The notes beneath the pieces are model-generated. The model had not been told where the DNA came from, searched no databases, and saw only the letters and a program-made list of their open reading frames with translations. 64,000 nucleotides of DNA from Callaeas wilsoni (lineage: Eukaryota > Chordata > Aves > Passeriformes > Callaeidae), in contig VWPU01010352.1 in NCBI GenBank assembly GCA_013398955.1, positions 248,001-312,000 on the forward strand, read 5' to 3'. Below are positions 33,112-45,842 of this stretch, one piece after another. The translations under genes were made by a program, and so were the position numbers. Position 1 is the first letter of the stretch; the number at the start of each line of letters is the position of its first letter.

Positions 33112-36100
33112 TACTGGAAGGATAGTCTTGTGCCTGACCACAGATCTGCCACAGCAGTGGATACAGGTCTTAGCTATGCTGAGTCCTGCACTGTGACCTT
33201 GGGACTTAGACTTCATATTCCTGCATCTCAGCTCATCAATAAAACTGCAGTGACAAACCACCTTCAGTTCTCGGCTGTTATACTCAGCTCATCAGGGCAG
33301 TGCATGAACATCTCTTAATATCATTTTGGACAGCATGAAGCTCAATGGGCTCTCGCTCTCAATTTGGGCCTCTAGGCTTCTGGAATGCACCAAACAATAA
33401 AGTTGTATATTTTGAATAGCTTTAGTAAGTCATCTATTAAAAAAAGAGTTTTTACAGAGCTCACAGTGCGCCTCATCATGGGATGTACTGCCAAAATTGT
33501 AACAATTAGCTGTCTATCTTAGGTACTTCTGTGGCTCCCAGAACCATAGTATATCAGTATATCACAAAGTTTTATGGATTTTTCCTTCCCATCCAGCTGT
33601 GAGGCTGAGAAGGCAGTGATAGCATCACCCTTTTACAGCAGTGAGACCTGTGTCTGAGCAGGGGAGCCTGGCAGCTTGGGAAGCACCCTGTATGGTCCCA
33701 TTGCCCCTTGCTCCCTGTGCCCTCACCATAAAGGAGATCCCAGCCTTCAGGCTGGAAGGGCTATGGCATATCCTATCCAGATCCCAAACGTGGGAGGCTG
33801 AAGGACCAGGATCACTGAAGAGCACATTTCTCCATCTGCCTGGAGCTAGTCAGCAAGCCCAAGTCCTTTGGAAAGCTAAATGCCACTGATTTCAGGAAGG
33901 CTGATTTTAAGCACACCTACAAACCCAGGCTGAGGTACAGATCTGTGTTTTTAAATTACAGCTGGACATGATCACAATGTGAGATATCTTACCCACAGTA
34001 GCTACAAATTGTGCCAGACTGAGTGCAATTGTCTGTGTGAGCTTTGGGACTGACAAAGCTCAAGGGGCTGACCAAGGCTACACAGGACATTACTGACAGA
34101 GAAAGCCATTTTGCCTCCAGAAAGTCCAAGGCAGATCCTGCAACCTCTATTTTTCCTTTTAGACATAATTTCTCTCCTGGGTAGCAGAATCAGGGAATTG
34201 GAATTTTGTAAATACCCTTTCCCCATCTTGATGATAATTGACCAAAGAAGTTGTCTTGCAGCTTCTGGATTAAAGTGGTTACCACAATTAAGTTTCATTT
34301 CAGGAATATGTTTTATTCAAGAGACTGTCAAACTGATTGTCAAACAATCTTGAATACAAATTTTAGGAACAAGTACCCTGGAACTGCTGCCTTCCTTTCA
34401 GAGAGATCAGGAACTGGAAGCGGAAAACTTTGGGTCCTTAGTGGATCTGACAGAGAAAGATGTGGTCACCAGTTTCTCTACCACTAGACCTTGAAACCCT
34501 AGGCAACGTCCCTGACCCATCTCAAGAGATGGAGAGGGCCAGAAGCAGCTGAAGATTTTAAACCTATTGTACAGTTAAATGAAACTGTGAAAGTAATCTG
34601 CATTTTGAAAGAGAATGAAAGATCAGTTAAAAGCCAAGTTCGTTCTTTTCCAGTGATTTTCCCAAAGAAAATATCTGTAAATTTGCTTTCTGGCAAAGGA
34701 CTGGAGCCTTCCTGGTTCTTCTGTGACATATGTCAGCACTGTCATTATTTTGCTAAGGAGACACACTGGGCGAACAAGGCAGAGGTAGAAGCTGAGAAAA
34801 CGGTTGGTTGAACAAAGCCATCCTTTCTTTTCCTGCTGTTAGGCAGCACTTAAAAGAAACCGAGGTGGAAGCTAGTTTTCTTTTCAGCATGAGGTTGGAG
34901 AACACACAGGATCTTTAAACGCAGTTCAGAACCTTAGCCAGTGAGCAAGAAGTAATTAAATTACATTTGTCCAGACTGGTTGTTAAGTTGTCCTGGGTGG
35001 CTGAACAATGGGCTTTTCTGAGCCTGGAGAAAATACATATTTTTACAATTAGGTGAAGCAACAAGAAGACAAAGAGATATAGGAAGGATGTTTTAAATGA
35101 CAAGAGCTACAGAGACAGAAAATCCCATGTTTGTCTTGCTAAGACAGCATGAAAGGACTTTAAGAAGGCTTTGAAGAAAGAAAAAGGACATAAGTGAGGC
35201 AGAAAAAAATCAGAGGTGTGCACGTAGAAAACATATAAAGAAGACCAAAAGTATGTTATTATTTTTGTATTTTGTTTTCTTGGTCTGTGATGGAGTTACA
35301 TAAATCTAAAACCAATAGCTGCAATGTCAGTTAGGGTATGGAGAACCCACAAATGACTCCTACTGCATCTGCCTCTGCTCCAGGCATCCCCCAACTTCAG
35401 CTTCTCAGGCTCCAGTACGCGCAGGGCTCAGTGTCATACTCTGGAGGAACACTGCTTTGAGAGGCAGTGATATGAGATTTATGTTCCTCATGAAGGAATA
35501 TGGTCTTCCAGGACACAGATCTGCTGTAATTTTTTCCAGAAAACACATGCACACACGTACAGACATACTTCACTTTGTGTGAAATTTAAAAAAACAGTTA
35601 CATACATATTCCTGAAAACAGACATATATTATCATTTCAGTCAGTGAGATATGAACATTTTAAGAATAAGTTACTGTTCTGTAACTCCTGTCACCACCAT
35701 CTTTTATTTATTATGTGCAAAACTTCAATTGCACTGACTTAAAAATTAACATTTCCTTTTACTTTGGGGCATGAAGACTCATAATTTACATTATTGAGAA
35801 ACAATTTTCACAGTATGTTGTTCTGAAAACCTTACATTGTTTTTTTGTGATGTTACTAATTTTTCTTTGTGTCTTTTTCAGCATCCCATTGCCACTGGTT
35901 TATGACAGCGTGAGGGATCATTTGTGTGTTTGCATGTCTGTGCAAGTCAAGGCCTGTGTAAAAGGGAGCGATAATCCTCTGGCACATGCACTTCACACAG
36001 AAGGTTTTCTATTTTCATATAGTCTTTTGTCCCACTACTTTACTTCAAGTTTCTTCAAAATAGGAACAACGGTTGCTTCAATACATTTAGGATGCAATAT

Positions 36101-37634
36101 GACAAATAATTGTTTGTAATAAATGTTCTTATTCATACAAGATGATCCTCTCAGGGCAGAGAGGCTCTTCTCAGGCACGAGGGCGGCCTTTGGATTGAAA
36201 ACACCATAATTTCTGTCAAAAATGAAGTCATCAGGGACAAAAAACCAAACTCCAAGAAAATACACACAATGCGGCAAATTTAAAACACAGCTGTACCTTC
36301 CATCTAGTGGCTAGCTCAGCTGGAGAAAGCCACGATTATCTCGTTTAATGTGGCTGTGGGACCACCACAGAGTTTAGGAGTCCTGCAATTTTCCATTAGC
36401 AGAAAATTGACAGAGTTCCAGAATATATTTTAAGTTGGACATGGACTTTGCACTCCTACATATGGTAAGAAAAAGCCAAGAAGAATGTGATGTATTTCAA
36501 TCCTTATGTTTCTGATTTAATTCCAGTCTTCTTCTGTATCTTTTATTACTATTAATTTTAATTTAATTGGAAGAGCCTGGCCTCCTTTGCTCTAGGCACC
36601 ACATACATTAATTAAAATACAAAAAGAAAGATTAAAAAGTAATTCAACAAAAATCCTTTTGATTAGACCAAATATCAGGGTCCAGTAGGTCATCTTAAAA
36701 CATTCCTCAAAAATACTGTTCACAGCAACTACAACTTTCACTCTTGGGCCTCTCCAGGACAAACATCAGTGCAGGAGGTCAAACAGACTAGAAAATCCCA
36801 GCTGAAGAGGAGATCAGAGCATTTCTGGCAAAAACAGCAAACAGAGTGCTCCATCCAGATGGAACTTCATTGCTAACCTCAGTTGCCCAGTTCAGGGAAG
36901 GTGAGGAGAAAATATTTTCCCAAGGAAACAGGTTAGTGCTGTGCTGTTGGCACCAGCTTTCCGAATTCTCCTTGGCAGAGGGCAGGAGCCTGGCAGCCTG
37001 CAGGGCAGCAGTGCTCGTGCTCCAGCTGCGTTGGCTCCTAAGTGGATTTGTGCATTTTGCACCGGCTCTCATTCCCAGCTGCTTCCACAGGAGATGCCAC
37101 AATCAGCCTTCCTTAAGGTGGCTGATGAACTGGATGTATCAGAGAAATGATCACATTCGTCTCATTGGGAAATGATTTTGTTGTCTTGGGCTTTACTCAA
37201 GGCCTCAGCTGTATTTTAGGTGCATTTTGCTTTTTGGGAACCATTGTTGTAAACCCCTTTTCATACTGATCCTCTCTTTGTACTGAGTGACTTCCTGTAC
37301 AAAGGAGGTTATAGTTCAACTCTTCCAAGGATTTTAGGAATAAAGTAGCTGAGCTGATAGCAAAATACACAACCTCTCTTTCAAAGTAGCTACTCTATTA
37401 CACTTTCGTGACACTGCAGATACTGCACCTATACTTTAGAAAAGGCTGGACTTACCGGTATATCTTGACAATTTTTTAAAATAATGATTGCATCTAGAAT
37501 AATATGTTTCTTTATAAATCAAGATAAAACAGTATCTAATTAGCACAAATTCTGCAGAGAGAAACTACACCTCACAAGTCTATTAATATTCTTTGAATGT
37601 GTTGATAAATTAGCAGGTAAAGGAGAAAATAGTC

Positions 37635-38620
37635 CTTTGATTACACAAAGTTTTTGACAGGGTTGCCAACAACATGGTACTCCTGAACTTAGAAAGTCAT
37701 ACAGAGGCAAAGTACCAGTGTGAATTAAGAAAAGGCTAAGAGACAGAAGACAAAGTTAGAATTAATGGCCAAGTTAAAAATTTAACAGCAGATGCCTTTA
37801 GATTTTACGTTGGCACTGGCATTATTTAACATACCTGTTAACACCTGGAACAGGAGATGAACAATGAAGTATCTCAATTTGCAAATGACAATATTTTATT
37901 TACATAACTGAGATCTGGCTGCCATTTTAGGGATTCTCAAAGAAATTTAACATATACAGGTCTTAGCGTAATGAACACCAAAAAGTTCACCACTGAAAAA
38001 CAGAAAGTAATACATATCGAACTGAAAGAAATTGAGTTATACAGCATACACTGCTTTAAACTATGTTAGGGAAGAGATCAGTTGCAATTGTGACCATGTA
38101 ACAAAGACTGCACTTGCAATTAAACAAGCAAATGTAATTTAATAACAAGAAAATTCATAATACCAGTATATGAAATAATGATGTGCCATTATAATCTTGT
38201 ATCCAAACAGACCCTGTTATCTCAAAAAAGTTATGAAAAACTACATGTTCAGAGGCAGGTTGAAAATCATTAAGAGCACAGAGGTCACTTACATAAAATC
38301 AGGCTGAAAAGACTGGGATTGTTGACTTTGAAAATTAGAAGACCAAGAAAGCTTATGCAAAAGCATATAAAATAATGAACTGCTCAAAAAGGCAGATCTG
38401 TTCTCCTTTGCCAAGGAGACATTCAATGAAAATGAAAGATAATCAATTCAAAACTGATACAAAGTAATAATTTTTCATCCAGTACATGGTAAGACTGTGC
38501 GACTCCCTGCAGCAAAGCACTCATGAGATCAATAGTCCAGTAAAACCCAAGGAGGAACCAGCTTTCTTACTGACAATAAAAATATCCCTCCTTTTAACAG
38601 CCCGACGAAGTATGCTGGAC
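37635..38620 (+). mobile_element. Ancient L3/CR1-like LINE fossil (reverse transcriptase end and 3' region)
   Basis: In forward order the stretch shows decayed LINE landmarks. 'ttttgacagggttgccaac' (37650-37668) corresponds to the reverse transcriptase 'FD.V.' region. 'caatttgcaaatgacaat' (37876-37893) corresponds to the 'FADD' active-site region. 'caggctgaaaagactggga' (38301-38319) and 'gactttgaaaattagaagacc' (38325-38345) match the 3' phrase 'aggctgaaagaattggg...ttagagaaaagaag'. Indels and stops occur throughout, so it is dead. This family was active in early amniotes, so the copy predates birds. It is unusually long, about 1 kb, for such an old element in a bird genome. Confidence 0.7.
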
Positions 38621-38659
38621 GGATTAAATATTCCAAGGTTTAAATCAAGCTCTGGACAT

Positions 38660-39510
38660 CATTGAACACCTCTCCTGCAGCATTCCCACGTGGAGGGGGG
38701 AACATTGATTCAACTGGTTTTGGCGCTTGCCAAAGACAAAGATAGTCTGAATGGATCCTAAGTCTGGTCTGATAGGTCAGTTCCATATATTCCCATATTT
38801 TCAAAAATGAGGTTAAAGACATGCCTGCACATACATCCCTCAGTAGGACTCCAGCAAATGTGCAGTGTGGTTACCTGCCAAGGAGCAGTTTGGTATTTTG
38901 GGGTGCAGTTTCCATGATATGGTTCCTAAATAGTCCTTCTTGTGATGCTTCTTCCTTTACACATCAGTCTGCAGTACCTAGTGAAGGCAGAAGCTTTTGT
39001 ATTGTCAAATAGTTCATAGAGTGAATTTTCTATCTCTTCTTCTTCTCATTGTGATAGATAGCACAACTCTCCTTCCTCTCATTTACAAAGATTTTTCTCA
39101 AATGAACTATGAATAATTAAAATCTAACTCCATTTGTTCATTTTTTTCTTAATTGAAGAAATTAAAGATGTATGTAGTGTGACTTCAAGGACTGCATATG
39201 AAAAGATATACATTATTTTATTCAAGTATAGCACTTTAAATGGCACAGCACATATTTTTCTACTAATTCATGCCTCATTCAAGTTAAATATTTGCGCTAT
39301 ATGTGGCAAATTAAGCTAATAAAAGCAATTTTATTAGACACTGGTGTTTTTGTCACATCTGCAAACTCCAATTTTTCCATTCTTGTGCTCACCGAGCAGT
39401 AAAAATTTCTTTCCTACATTTTCTTCTCCTTTTTTAACCCCAACATTGAGTTATTGCATTTATATTATTAATGAGACTGTCCATAGCCAAATAACTGAAA
39501 TATAGATTCA
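38660..39510. other. Unique AT-rich non-coding DNA
   Basis: No supported gene. Small frames at 38640-38822, 38821-39012 and 39134-39319 have no recognisable domain. Confidence 0.5.
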
Positions 39511-39539
39511 TTATGGACATAAGTCCTCTTGCTGCAGGG

Positions 39540-39735
39540 CACAAGCACACCACTGACTGTTTGGGGTTAAGCAGAAATCTCCCCAAAGGTCTGGTTGTTA
39601 CAGTTATTCATTAGGAGATTAGCTGCATCCTCCCTAGACATATCTCATTATGATGGCTTTTGGAGTGTGGGTACTGGAACAGACTAATAATTTAGCAGGT
39701 TCTGTGCTGCTGTTCCTCTGATCCTAACATGCCAC
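39540..39735 (+). mobile_element. Possible L3/CR1-like LINE 3' tail fossil
   Basis: Phrases such as 'ggttgttacagttattcatt', 'gcatcctccctagacatatc', 'ttggagtgtgggtactgga' and 'agcaggttct' run in the order of the L3/CR1 tail known in turtles and mammals (the 'gaagcatct...ttggagacaggatactggactagatgga' region). Divergence is high, so this rests on order more than identity. Confidence 0.4.
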
Positions 39736-41107
39736 TGTTAGAAAACTTAGGGGAGATCATTACTGGAGGCAAAAGGATAAGCAAAACCTAATAGGAATTA
39801 TTTTCCATATGGATCATTTGCTAATTAATTTCATCTATGGCTAATGAAAAGATGATAGACCAGTAGATCATTGGATCATTGTAAAAATTAGCTTGCAACG
39901 CATTTTTAAAGACTTTTTTATTTTTGTTATTACAAACATGCAACTGTTAGAATTTTGCATCTCATTCTATTCCAGTGATTGTCCTTCCTACTCTATTTTT
40001 AAGCCATCAGTATATTCTAACGTCAGTTAATTATGCAATATAAAACATAGAAGAATGAGGAGAAGTTTGTTGAATAATGAATTTCACAGTGACATAGTTC
40101 CAAAATCCCTCCCATCAGAATATTTCCTGTTCCTCCTTGTCTCCTGACACCTCCTTGCACCTACCACTACCACAATTCCCCACCATTTCTTATAGCAAAA
40201 AACCCCTCTCAGTTTCCCAGAGCCACCTTCAGACCCTCTTTCTCAACTTTCCTTGCCTAATAGGCAGGTGAAAGTTGACTTGGACTGTGATTCGTTCAGC
40301 ATTTCTGCACAGGGAATGGCCATTGCCAGATGGAACAAATAAACCATGGGTTGAATGGTCCTTGTCATGACTTCAGACGGAGCAATGATTTATAAACATC
40401 TACCAAGCTGTTGATTTTCACAAAATTTGTAGGAATGTAGTATCTTTGAAATGTTTACTCCTCTGTCAAATAGAGCCGAAATTGGCCCCCAGGTTAAGAA
40501 GTTACAAGGAGGGAGCTGACAGACAGCATGATGGCGTTGGTCTCATTTCCTTAGGAAACTTGGCTTAAAATACCAAACCTTAAGAGCAAGAAAATGAAGT
40601 GCAAAAGATATCATAAACTCTACAGTGCTCTCACGATAAACAAAAAATATGTTATCCTTGCCAAGCACAATGGAATGAAATTTCACCATCTCGTAACAGG
40701 CTGTGAAGTGCTGACTGATGGTCAAAGTCAACAGTGCAATAAGAAAGTGACACACTGCAGAGTTAGCAACATAACTCTATTCACTGCCATCAATTAGATG
40801 TTGGAAGTCAACATCATAAATTAGTGTCTGTATGACTTGACATGGATTGTTGTTCTGATCCAGTGGTTGGCATTACAAATAGGAAATGCAGGTCCAGAGC
40901 TCCTCTTTAAGTCTGGCCTTAAACACTTGAAGTCTTTGGTGATATTCACCTGTCATGAAGGCAGACACCTTGCTGGAGGTGCCCAAGCTACAAGGCTGGC
41001 CATCTGAGCCCCTCACTATTGATGGAGAAAGACTGGCTTTTCTGAAGAGCAGGTCAAATCAGATGTTGTGTACATTCATCCTTGGAAGGAATTTCTAAGT
41101 CTCTACT
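39736..41107. other. Unique non-coding DNA
   Basis: No supported gene. The overlapping opposite-strand frames at 40543-40797 carry no domain. Confidence 0.5.
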
Positions 41108-41475
41108 TGTTGTGGTGAAGGAACCAACCAGGGGGCCACAGGGCCCAGAAACAGAGGTTTGGTGGGCTGGTACCAAGGAGTGAAACCCCCATTCTGTGAA
41201 GATGGCTTCTACCTTTGGTTTCCTAGGATTCCTGAGGGGTGGTTCTGTCTACAGTTGACAGACACCTCTTGTGTCCCCTAAGGGAAGGTGTCCTGACCTG
41301 TCCCACCCTTCTCCTCTTCCTATGGGTCCCTGTGGTGTCACCCCGCCCCCCTTCCCTGCATCCTTTATAAAGCCCTGATTACTGTGCCTTGCCCTCTTCG
41401 GCTTCCGGACCATTTGAGGGAGCTTCTACAATAAACCCTTGGATCACCGGCCGAGAGCCACCTCTGCTCAACTCA
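41108..41475 (+). mobile_element. LTR of an endogenous retrovirus (5' LTR of a truncated copy)
   Basis: This GC-rich block stands out sharply from its AT-rich surroundings. It starts TGTTGTGGTGAAGG and has a TATA box (TATAAA, 41366-41371) and an AATAAA signal (41430-41435) about 60 bases downstream. It reaches a CA at 41475. That order of promoter and poly-A signal is what a plus-strand LTR should show. A retroviral leader-like sequence follows. I found no matching direct repeats at the edges, which fits a truncated 5' end. The gag, pol and env regions and a second LTR are absent from the window. Confidence 0.72.
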
Positions 41476-41660
41476 TTTCTGGCGGCGCCGGGGCTATCCA
41501 AAAGCCCCAGGCACGCTGGGCTCCGTGCCCTCCACCGCATGGGCTGGGAGGCTGGCAAGCGAGGCACCGAGGTGCCCCGGGGTGTTCTTCCTTTGTGTGG
41601 GACACGCCTGGACCAAGCTGCTGCCATCTCAGCCCAGCCAGCGTGCCGGCGGCGCATTTA
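41476..41660 (+). mobile_element. Retroviral leader-like segment after the LTR
   Basis: Directly after the LTR end, TTTC precedes TGGCGGCGCCGGGGCT (41480-41495). It begins TGG as a primer-binding site should, though I cannot assign the tRNA. Very GC-rich DNA follows up to GCGGCGCA at about 41657, where AT-rich flanking DNA returns. Open frames at 41379-41765 (several phases, both strands) are due to the high GC content and show no gag motif. Inference: the 5' remnant of a provirus cut off before gag. Confidence 0.5.
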
Positions 41661-44600
41661 ATATTAATATATCTACTGGCAGCAAAAGAGGCTTGTTATT
41701 CATCTTATAACTTAAGCTCCAAACATTGGTGTCTAAAGCTAGATAGAAACACCATCAACCTTTAAAATGCATGCCAAAAGACAGGGGTTTATTAACACTT
41801 TCCCTTTCCATTTTTTCTTCTCTCTGATGGCACATAAAGCAAAACCTCCTCATTTATTTTGTCTTTAATGCCAGCATCATATATTCCTTTGCACCTTGAA
41901 GGAGGTCTATTAGTTGGCCACATTTTCCTTTGCTGTCTCTGTTAAAATGGAGACCAAGGAACACTGATCCATGATTCATGAAAAATGAGGTCTCATATGT
42001 ATCACTCAGGTTCAGCCTGTATCTGTTGTAGTTTTAAGGAAACAACAAAGTGTTGGGCAGCTAAGTGTCCAGGCCAATTAATTTCAGCTAATTATTTCTA
42101 GATCCTTCTGCACTGAAATGATTAGGGCCTGAAGCTGTTTCTGTGAAAGCAGTAGTTTAAAATACTTAGACCCAGAAGAATGCATGTCACCAGTCTAAAA
42201 CAGCTGCAAGGCTTAGTGATCTAAACCCATTTTGAGTCTGAACTAGCAGACTGGATCAATTAAAGGGGCAAGAATAAGATTCATCTCTTGTGGTCAGCTT
42301 TCTAGAGTGCTTATTGATATAAGGGGAGTATGATAGCTGGGCTTCTATGCTCCCTCAGCAAAGTCTAAACTCCAATACCAAATGGCTGTATACTTTCAAA
42401 ATTCCCTCATGCATGCCCCAAAAACTTGGTCAACAACTTATTGACAATTAGGCAAGCTATCTGACCAACAGGACTGCACCTAAGTGGTTAATTCTACTCA
42501 CAGACTCACAAAGAACTAAACTGCAACTTCACCAGCACCTCGGGGGAGGATCAGTGGGATAATTCACTGCCAAATAGGGGAAAGGGAAATGGACTGTTTT
42601 TCAGAGGCCACAATCTTTTCCCCATTTCTCTCCAGCACAATCGTCTCAGGTCCATTATTTTGAACAGCTTTTTTCCCCTCAGGCTCTTGCAATGCCCAAG
42701 CCTGCAGAGGTGCAGAACCATGACATAATCCATCACCTCCCTGTGTCCGTGGGGAGGTCATTCCTTCAATGAAGTTGCTCTCTGCAATGCATGGGTCGCT
42801 CCACAGCAGAAGATGGGAGGAATGCTGCAACTGTTGCATTAGATGCCATGAATGAATGGTTTTAGGACAGTGGAAGTAAAGATGAATTCCCCCTTTTTGC
42901 CTCCATGTTATTAAATAGTTTAGTTTAGGACAAACCAGGCTGACAGCCCTCATTGAGGAAAACCTAGCATCGTTCCCGTGCCTTTAGACCAGAATAATTC
43001 TAAGAAATCATACATTTAGATCTAATCAAAGCTTCCAAAAAGTCCAGCAGGTACCACCAGGATGAAAGCAAATTTTGGCATTTCCGCCTCCCTTTAAAAT
43101 CCTCACTTGAAAATGAAAATCAAGTGAGATTCTCATTTATGGAAAGGTCCCTTTACATTGTAGAGTGGTATGAATAGATATCAAATATATTGTGTTGCAT
43201 ATATATAGCTTTGCATGTGTGCAGAATATTGTGTGAAAGGAAGCACTTCAATATTTGCTCAATATTTCATCTCCGAATATAATTTCAATATGTAAAACAA
43301 ATGTTACTTATACAGCACACCCTTGTAAGTCATACAGATGCAGTTCGTTCCACCAGGCAGGTTTTATTAGTCACAAATCCTAGTCAGCTTGTTTCTTTTT
43401 CTTGTATGTTGTAGTGTTCATAAGACAATTGAGTCTGGGGACTGGAAAACATCCTCATATGCAAATTTGCATATAAAGCATACCTTTTAATTTATTGTTT
43501 GGATATTAGGTGCTGTGACAAGATAAGTCATATGATGTGTAATTGGCCCAGTGAGGATTTGTTGGTGTGTATAATGTATACACTTTTATTAAAGTACAAG
43601 AAGAAAATTACTTTGTCAATCATTTCTAAGATAAAAAGGGCCTGGAGAAAGCATTAATTCTTCTGCTGTCACTTCTGGCACTGTAGTCCTTTCTATGCAC
43701 AACTACATTTTAAAAAATATTGCTACTGTACTTTAATCTTTAATAATTCAGAAGTTTTCTGATTTCTGATTTGATGCGAAAGATGGTCAGATGTGTTCAC
43801 ACAGGCATGCACATGCGCACACACAACAGGCACCCATGATCTGAGTTAATAATTTATGATTAAAAATCCAAATAGATAAGACAGATGGGAATAACATTTC
43901 TGTCCCCGTTTTGTCAGAAGAGACATAAACCCCACAAATAGGTAAAGTTAACCCAAAGCAATACTGGCACTTTTAGCACATATATGTTACCAATACACAA
44001 AACCACTCTGTATCTGTGTTGATGTCCTCCCACTTCGCTGGAAATAAGAAGACCTATTCAATCATCATCAGAAATAAAAGTATTTCCTTTGTTTTGCTTA
44101 TACTCCAGCCTTGCCCACAACAATGTTATCTTGCTCACAAACATCTAAGGAAAGTGAAGGAGAGGTAAGGTCTTTCCTCTTGAAGTACAGACCTGCTGCC
44201 CAAACCCTTTCATTTCCACCCATCACTGGAAGCAACAAGGTGTCTCTTCCTGCCTCCTTGCTTCATCTCCTCTGTCAGCATTTATTGGATTCTACACTGT
44301 TCTTGGGGACCATAGCACATTTTGTCACACACTATCCACAAAACCAAAGTGCACCAAAGTGGAGAAGTTCTGTCTTTGGGCATACATGGCGTAGATTAAC
44401 TTACTTGACTGGAATATCTGCTGGGATTTTTGTAAAGGAAAAGAAAAAAACAAATAACTTGTTCTTAAGCAAAGCTGAAATCCACCTCTGGCTTCACAAG
44501 CTTCTATGTGGAAACACCTTACAGTTAATAAACTTTACAAAATACTGATTCACACCATGCAATCCATCCTGGGCCACCACCGCTTTGGCACCCAAAGCTA

Positions 44601-45730
44601 GTTCTCCTTAAACTAGACAAACACCCATTTGGACTGCTCAGAAATTTTGAAACATAACATCTCTCCTCATGGGAATTTCAATAATACAATGAGCCAAAAG
44701 ACTCCTAGGGTAGCACCTCTTTGGGTCAATTCCCGACCATGTCGTTTGCATGTGCATACACAATCAATTGTTGATCTATGTGCAACTGGGGAAGGGCTTT
44801 GCAGAAGATGCCAAGCCAGTTAGTAAAAAAGTACCAAGGCACTCTCTTATTTATTGGGCATCCATTTTGTGTCCATTCACTCAGTGCCTGAAGCAAGCCC
44901 TGCCAGGAAGTTGTGAGCCCATGCCAGCAATCCCAACAGAAAGCATGGAGCCCAGGGAGCTCCCTGGGTCCAGGTCTGCTCAAGGAGTAAAGAGCTGGTG
45001 GCCAACACACCCATCAGACTCCTCAGGATGTCTCCTGAGGGCTGCAGCTCACAAAAGCACAAGCATTTGCCTGCCTCTGCTGTCCTAGAGCAACTCTGAC
45101 TAAATGGCAAAGAGGAGAGAGTCAGAGCCATCCCAGACAGTCTGGCTTGGCAAAGCCTCCTTCACTCTCTCCTGCCACATCACCTCCCTTTTGCAGCCAA
45201 ATATTCTTTTCCTGTGGGTTGCTTTTTTTGTATGTAACTTCTGAAGCATTCATGAACTCGAGTCTTTAAAAGAACTGTAAACAGCACAGCGTCACATTGC
45301 CTCCTGTACTCTCTTCCAGCCTGGCAGAAACCTCGAGAGCTGCTCTCTTGAGCCTGCCAGCAGAAGCAAGAGAGTAGCTGACAATAGCCCCTGTTTTTCA
45401 CCCTCTAGGTATGAAGGGCAATAAATGTTGGTTGTTGGTTCTTTATTCCTCTATGGTTTACAACTAAGGCAGGTGGAATGGGATGGTTCATTTCAAAGCA
45501 GCACACCTTCCCCACCACCCCAAACCAGGCCCTACACGAAAATACCTCTTGCAAACAGTCCCTGACACAGGCGAACACTGGACCATGCCTGAGCAACATT
45601 TGGGAGTGTGATGATTTATGTGGGCCAAAACTGTACCAGGGCCTATGATAAAAAATATAACAAAATAAACTGCAGTACTCCATGTGCCCTGACCCCGACC
45701 TGCAGGTATAACAGGCTGTCCTTGTACAAA
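41661..45730. other. Unique AT-rich non-coding DNA with a palindromic octamer site
   Basis: No supported gene. The 145-codon frame at 44111-44548 and the 129-codon frame at 42564-42953 have no recognisable domain, signal peptide or splice context. An 18-bp palindrome with two octamer motifs is at 43457-43474. Confidence 0.5.
43457..43474. promoter_or_regulatory. Perfect 18-bp palindrome with two overlapping octamer (POU-type) motifs
   Basis: The palindrome ATATGCAAATTTGCATAT contains ATGCAAAT at 43459-43466 and its inverse ATTTGCAT at 43465-43472. ATGCAAAT is the known octamer bound by POU-family factors, and some of these bind as dimers on palindromic variants. A TATAAA overlaps the right edge (43472-43477). 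Function is inferred from sequence only. Confidence 0.4.
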
Positions 45731-45842
45731 GGGGCTTGGAGCAACCTGGCCTAGTGGAAGGTGTCCTTGCCCATGGTGGGGGTTTGGAATGAAATGATCA
45801 TTAAACTCCCTTATATCCCAAACCATTCTGTGATTATTTGTG
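45731..45842 (+). mobile_element. CR1 retroposon 3' tail fragment
   Basis: 'ttggagcaacctggcctag', 'tggaaggtgtccttgccca' and the end 'cccaaaccattctgtgatt' are CR1 3' landmarks in forward order. A very short copy, with the 3' end on the right. It explains parts of the frames at 45488-45847 and 45761-46108. Confidence 0.85.

Larger units (their letters stand above)
27011..37629. other. Long stretch of unique non-coding DNA
   Basis: More than 10 kb without any supported gene. It includes a GA tract (27191-27217), an A-rich tract with a following ATT-repeat (28778-28862), a 15-bp tandem duplication (29560-29589), a TA/TG-rich patch (30298-30340), a 20-base A-run (33092-33111) and a possible MIR core remnant at about 33140-33245 ('tgtgaccttggg' context). 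The overlapping frames at 36788-37175, open on both strands, carry no domain. Low repeat density could reflect constraint or simply low insertion rate, and sequence alone cannot tell. Confidence 0.5.

Noticed and set aside
41379..41765. Open frames in the GC-rich block as a host exon or gag start
   Set aside because: The block has LTR signals and leader-like sequence, and the frames show no gag motif. They are open mainly because the DNA is GC-rich.
44111..44548. 145-codon plus-strand frame as a gene
   Set aside because: No domain, no compositional coding bias that I can see, and no splice or promoter context. The length is within chance for 64 kb in six frames.
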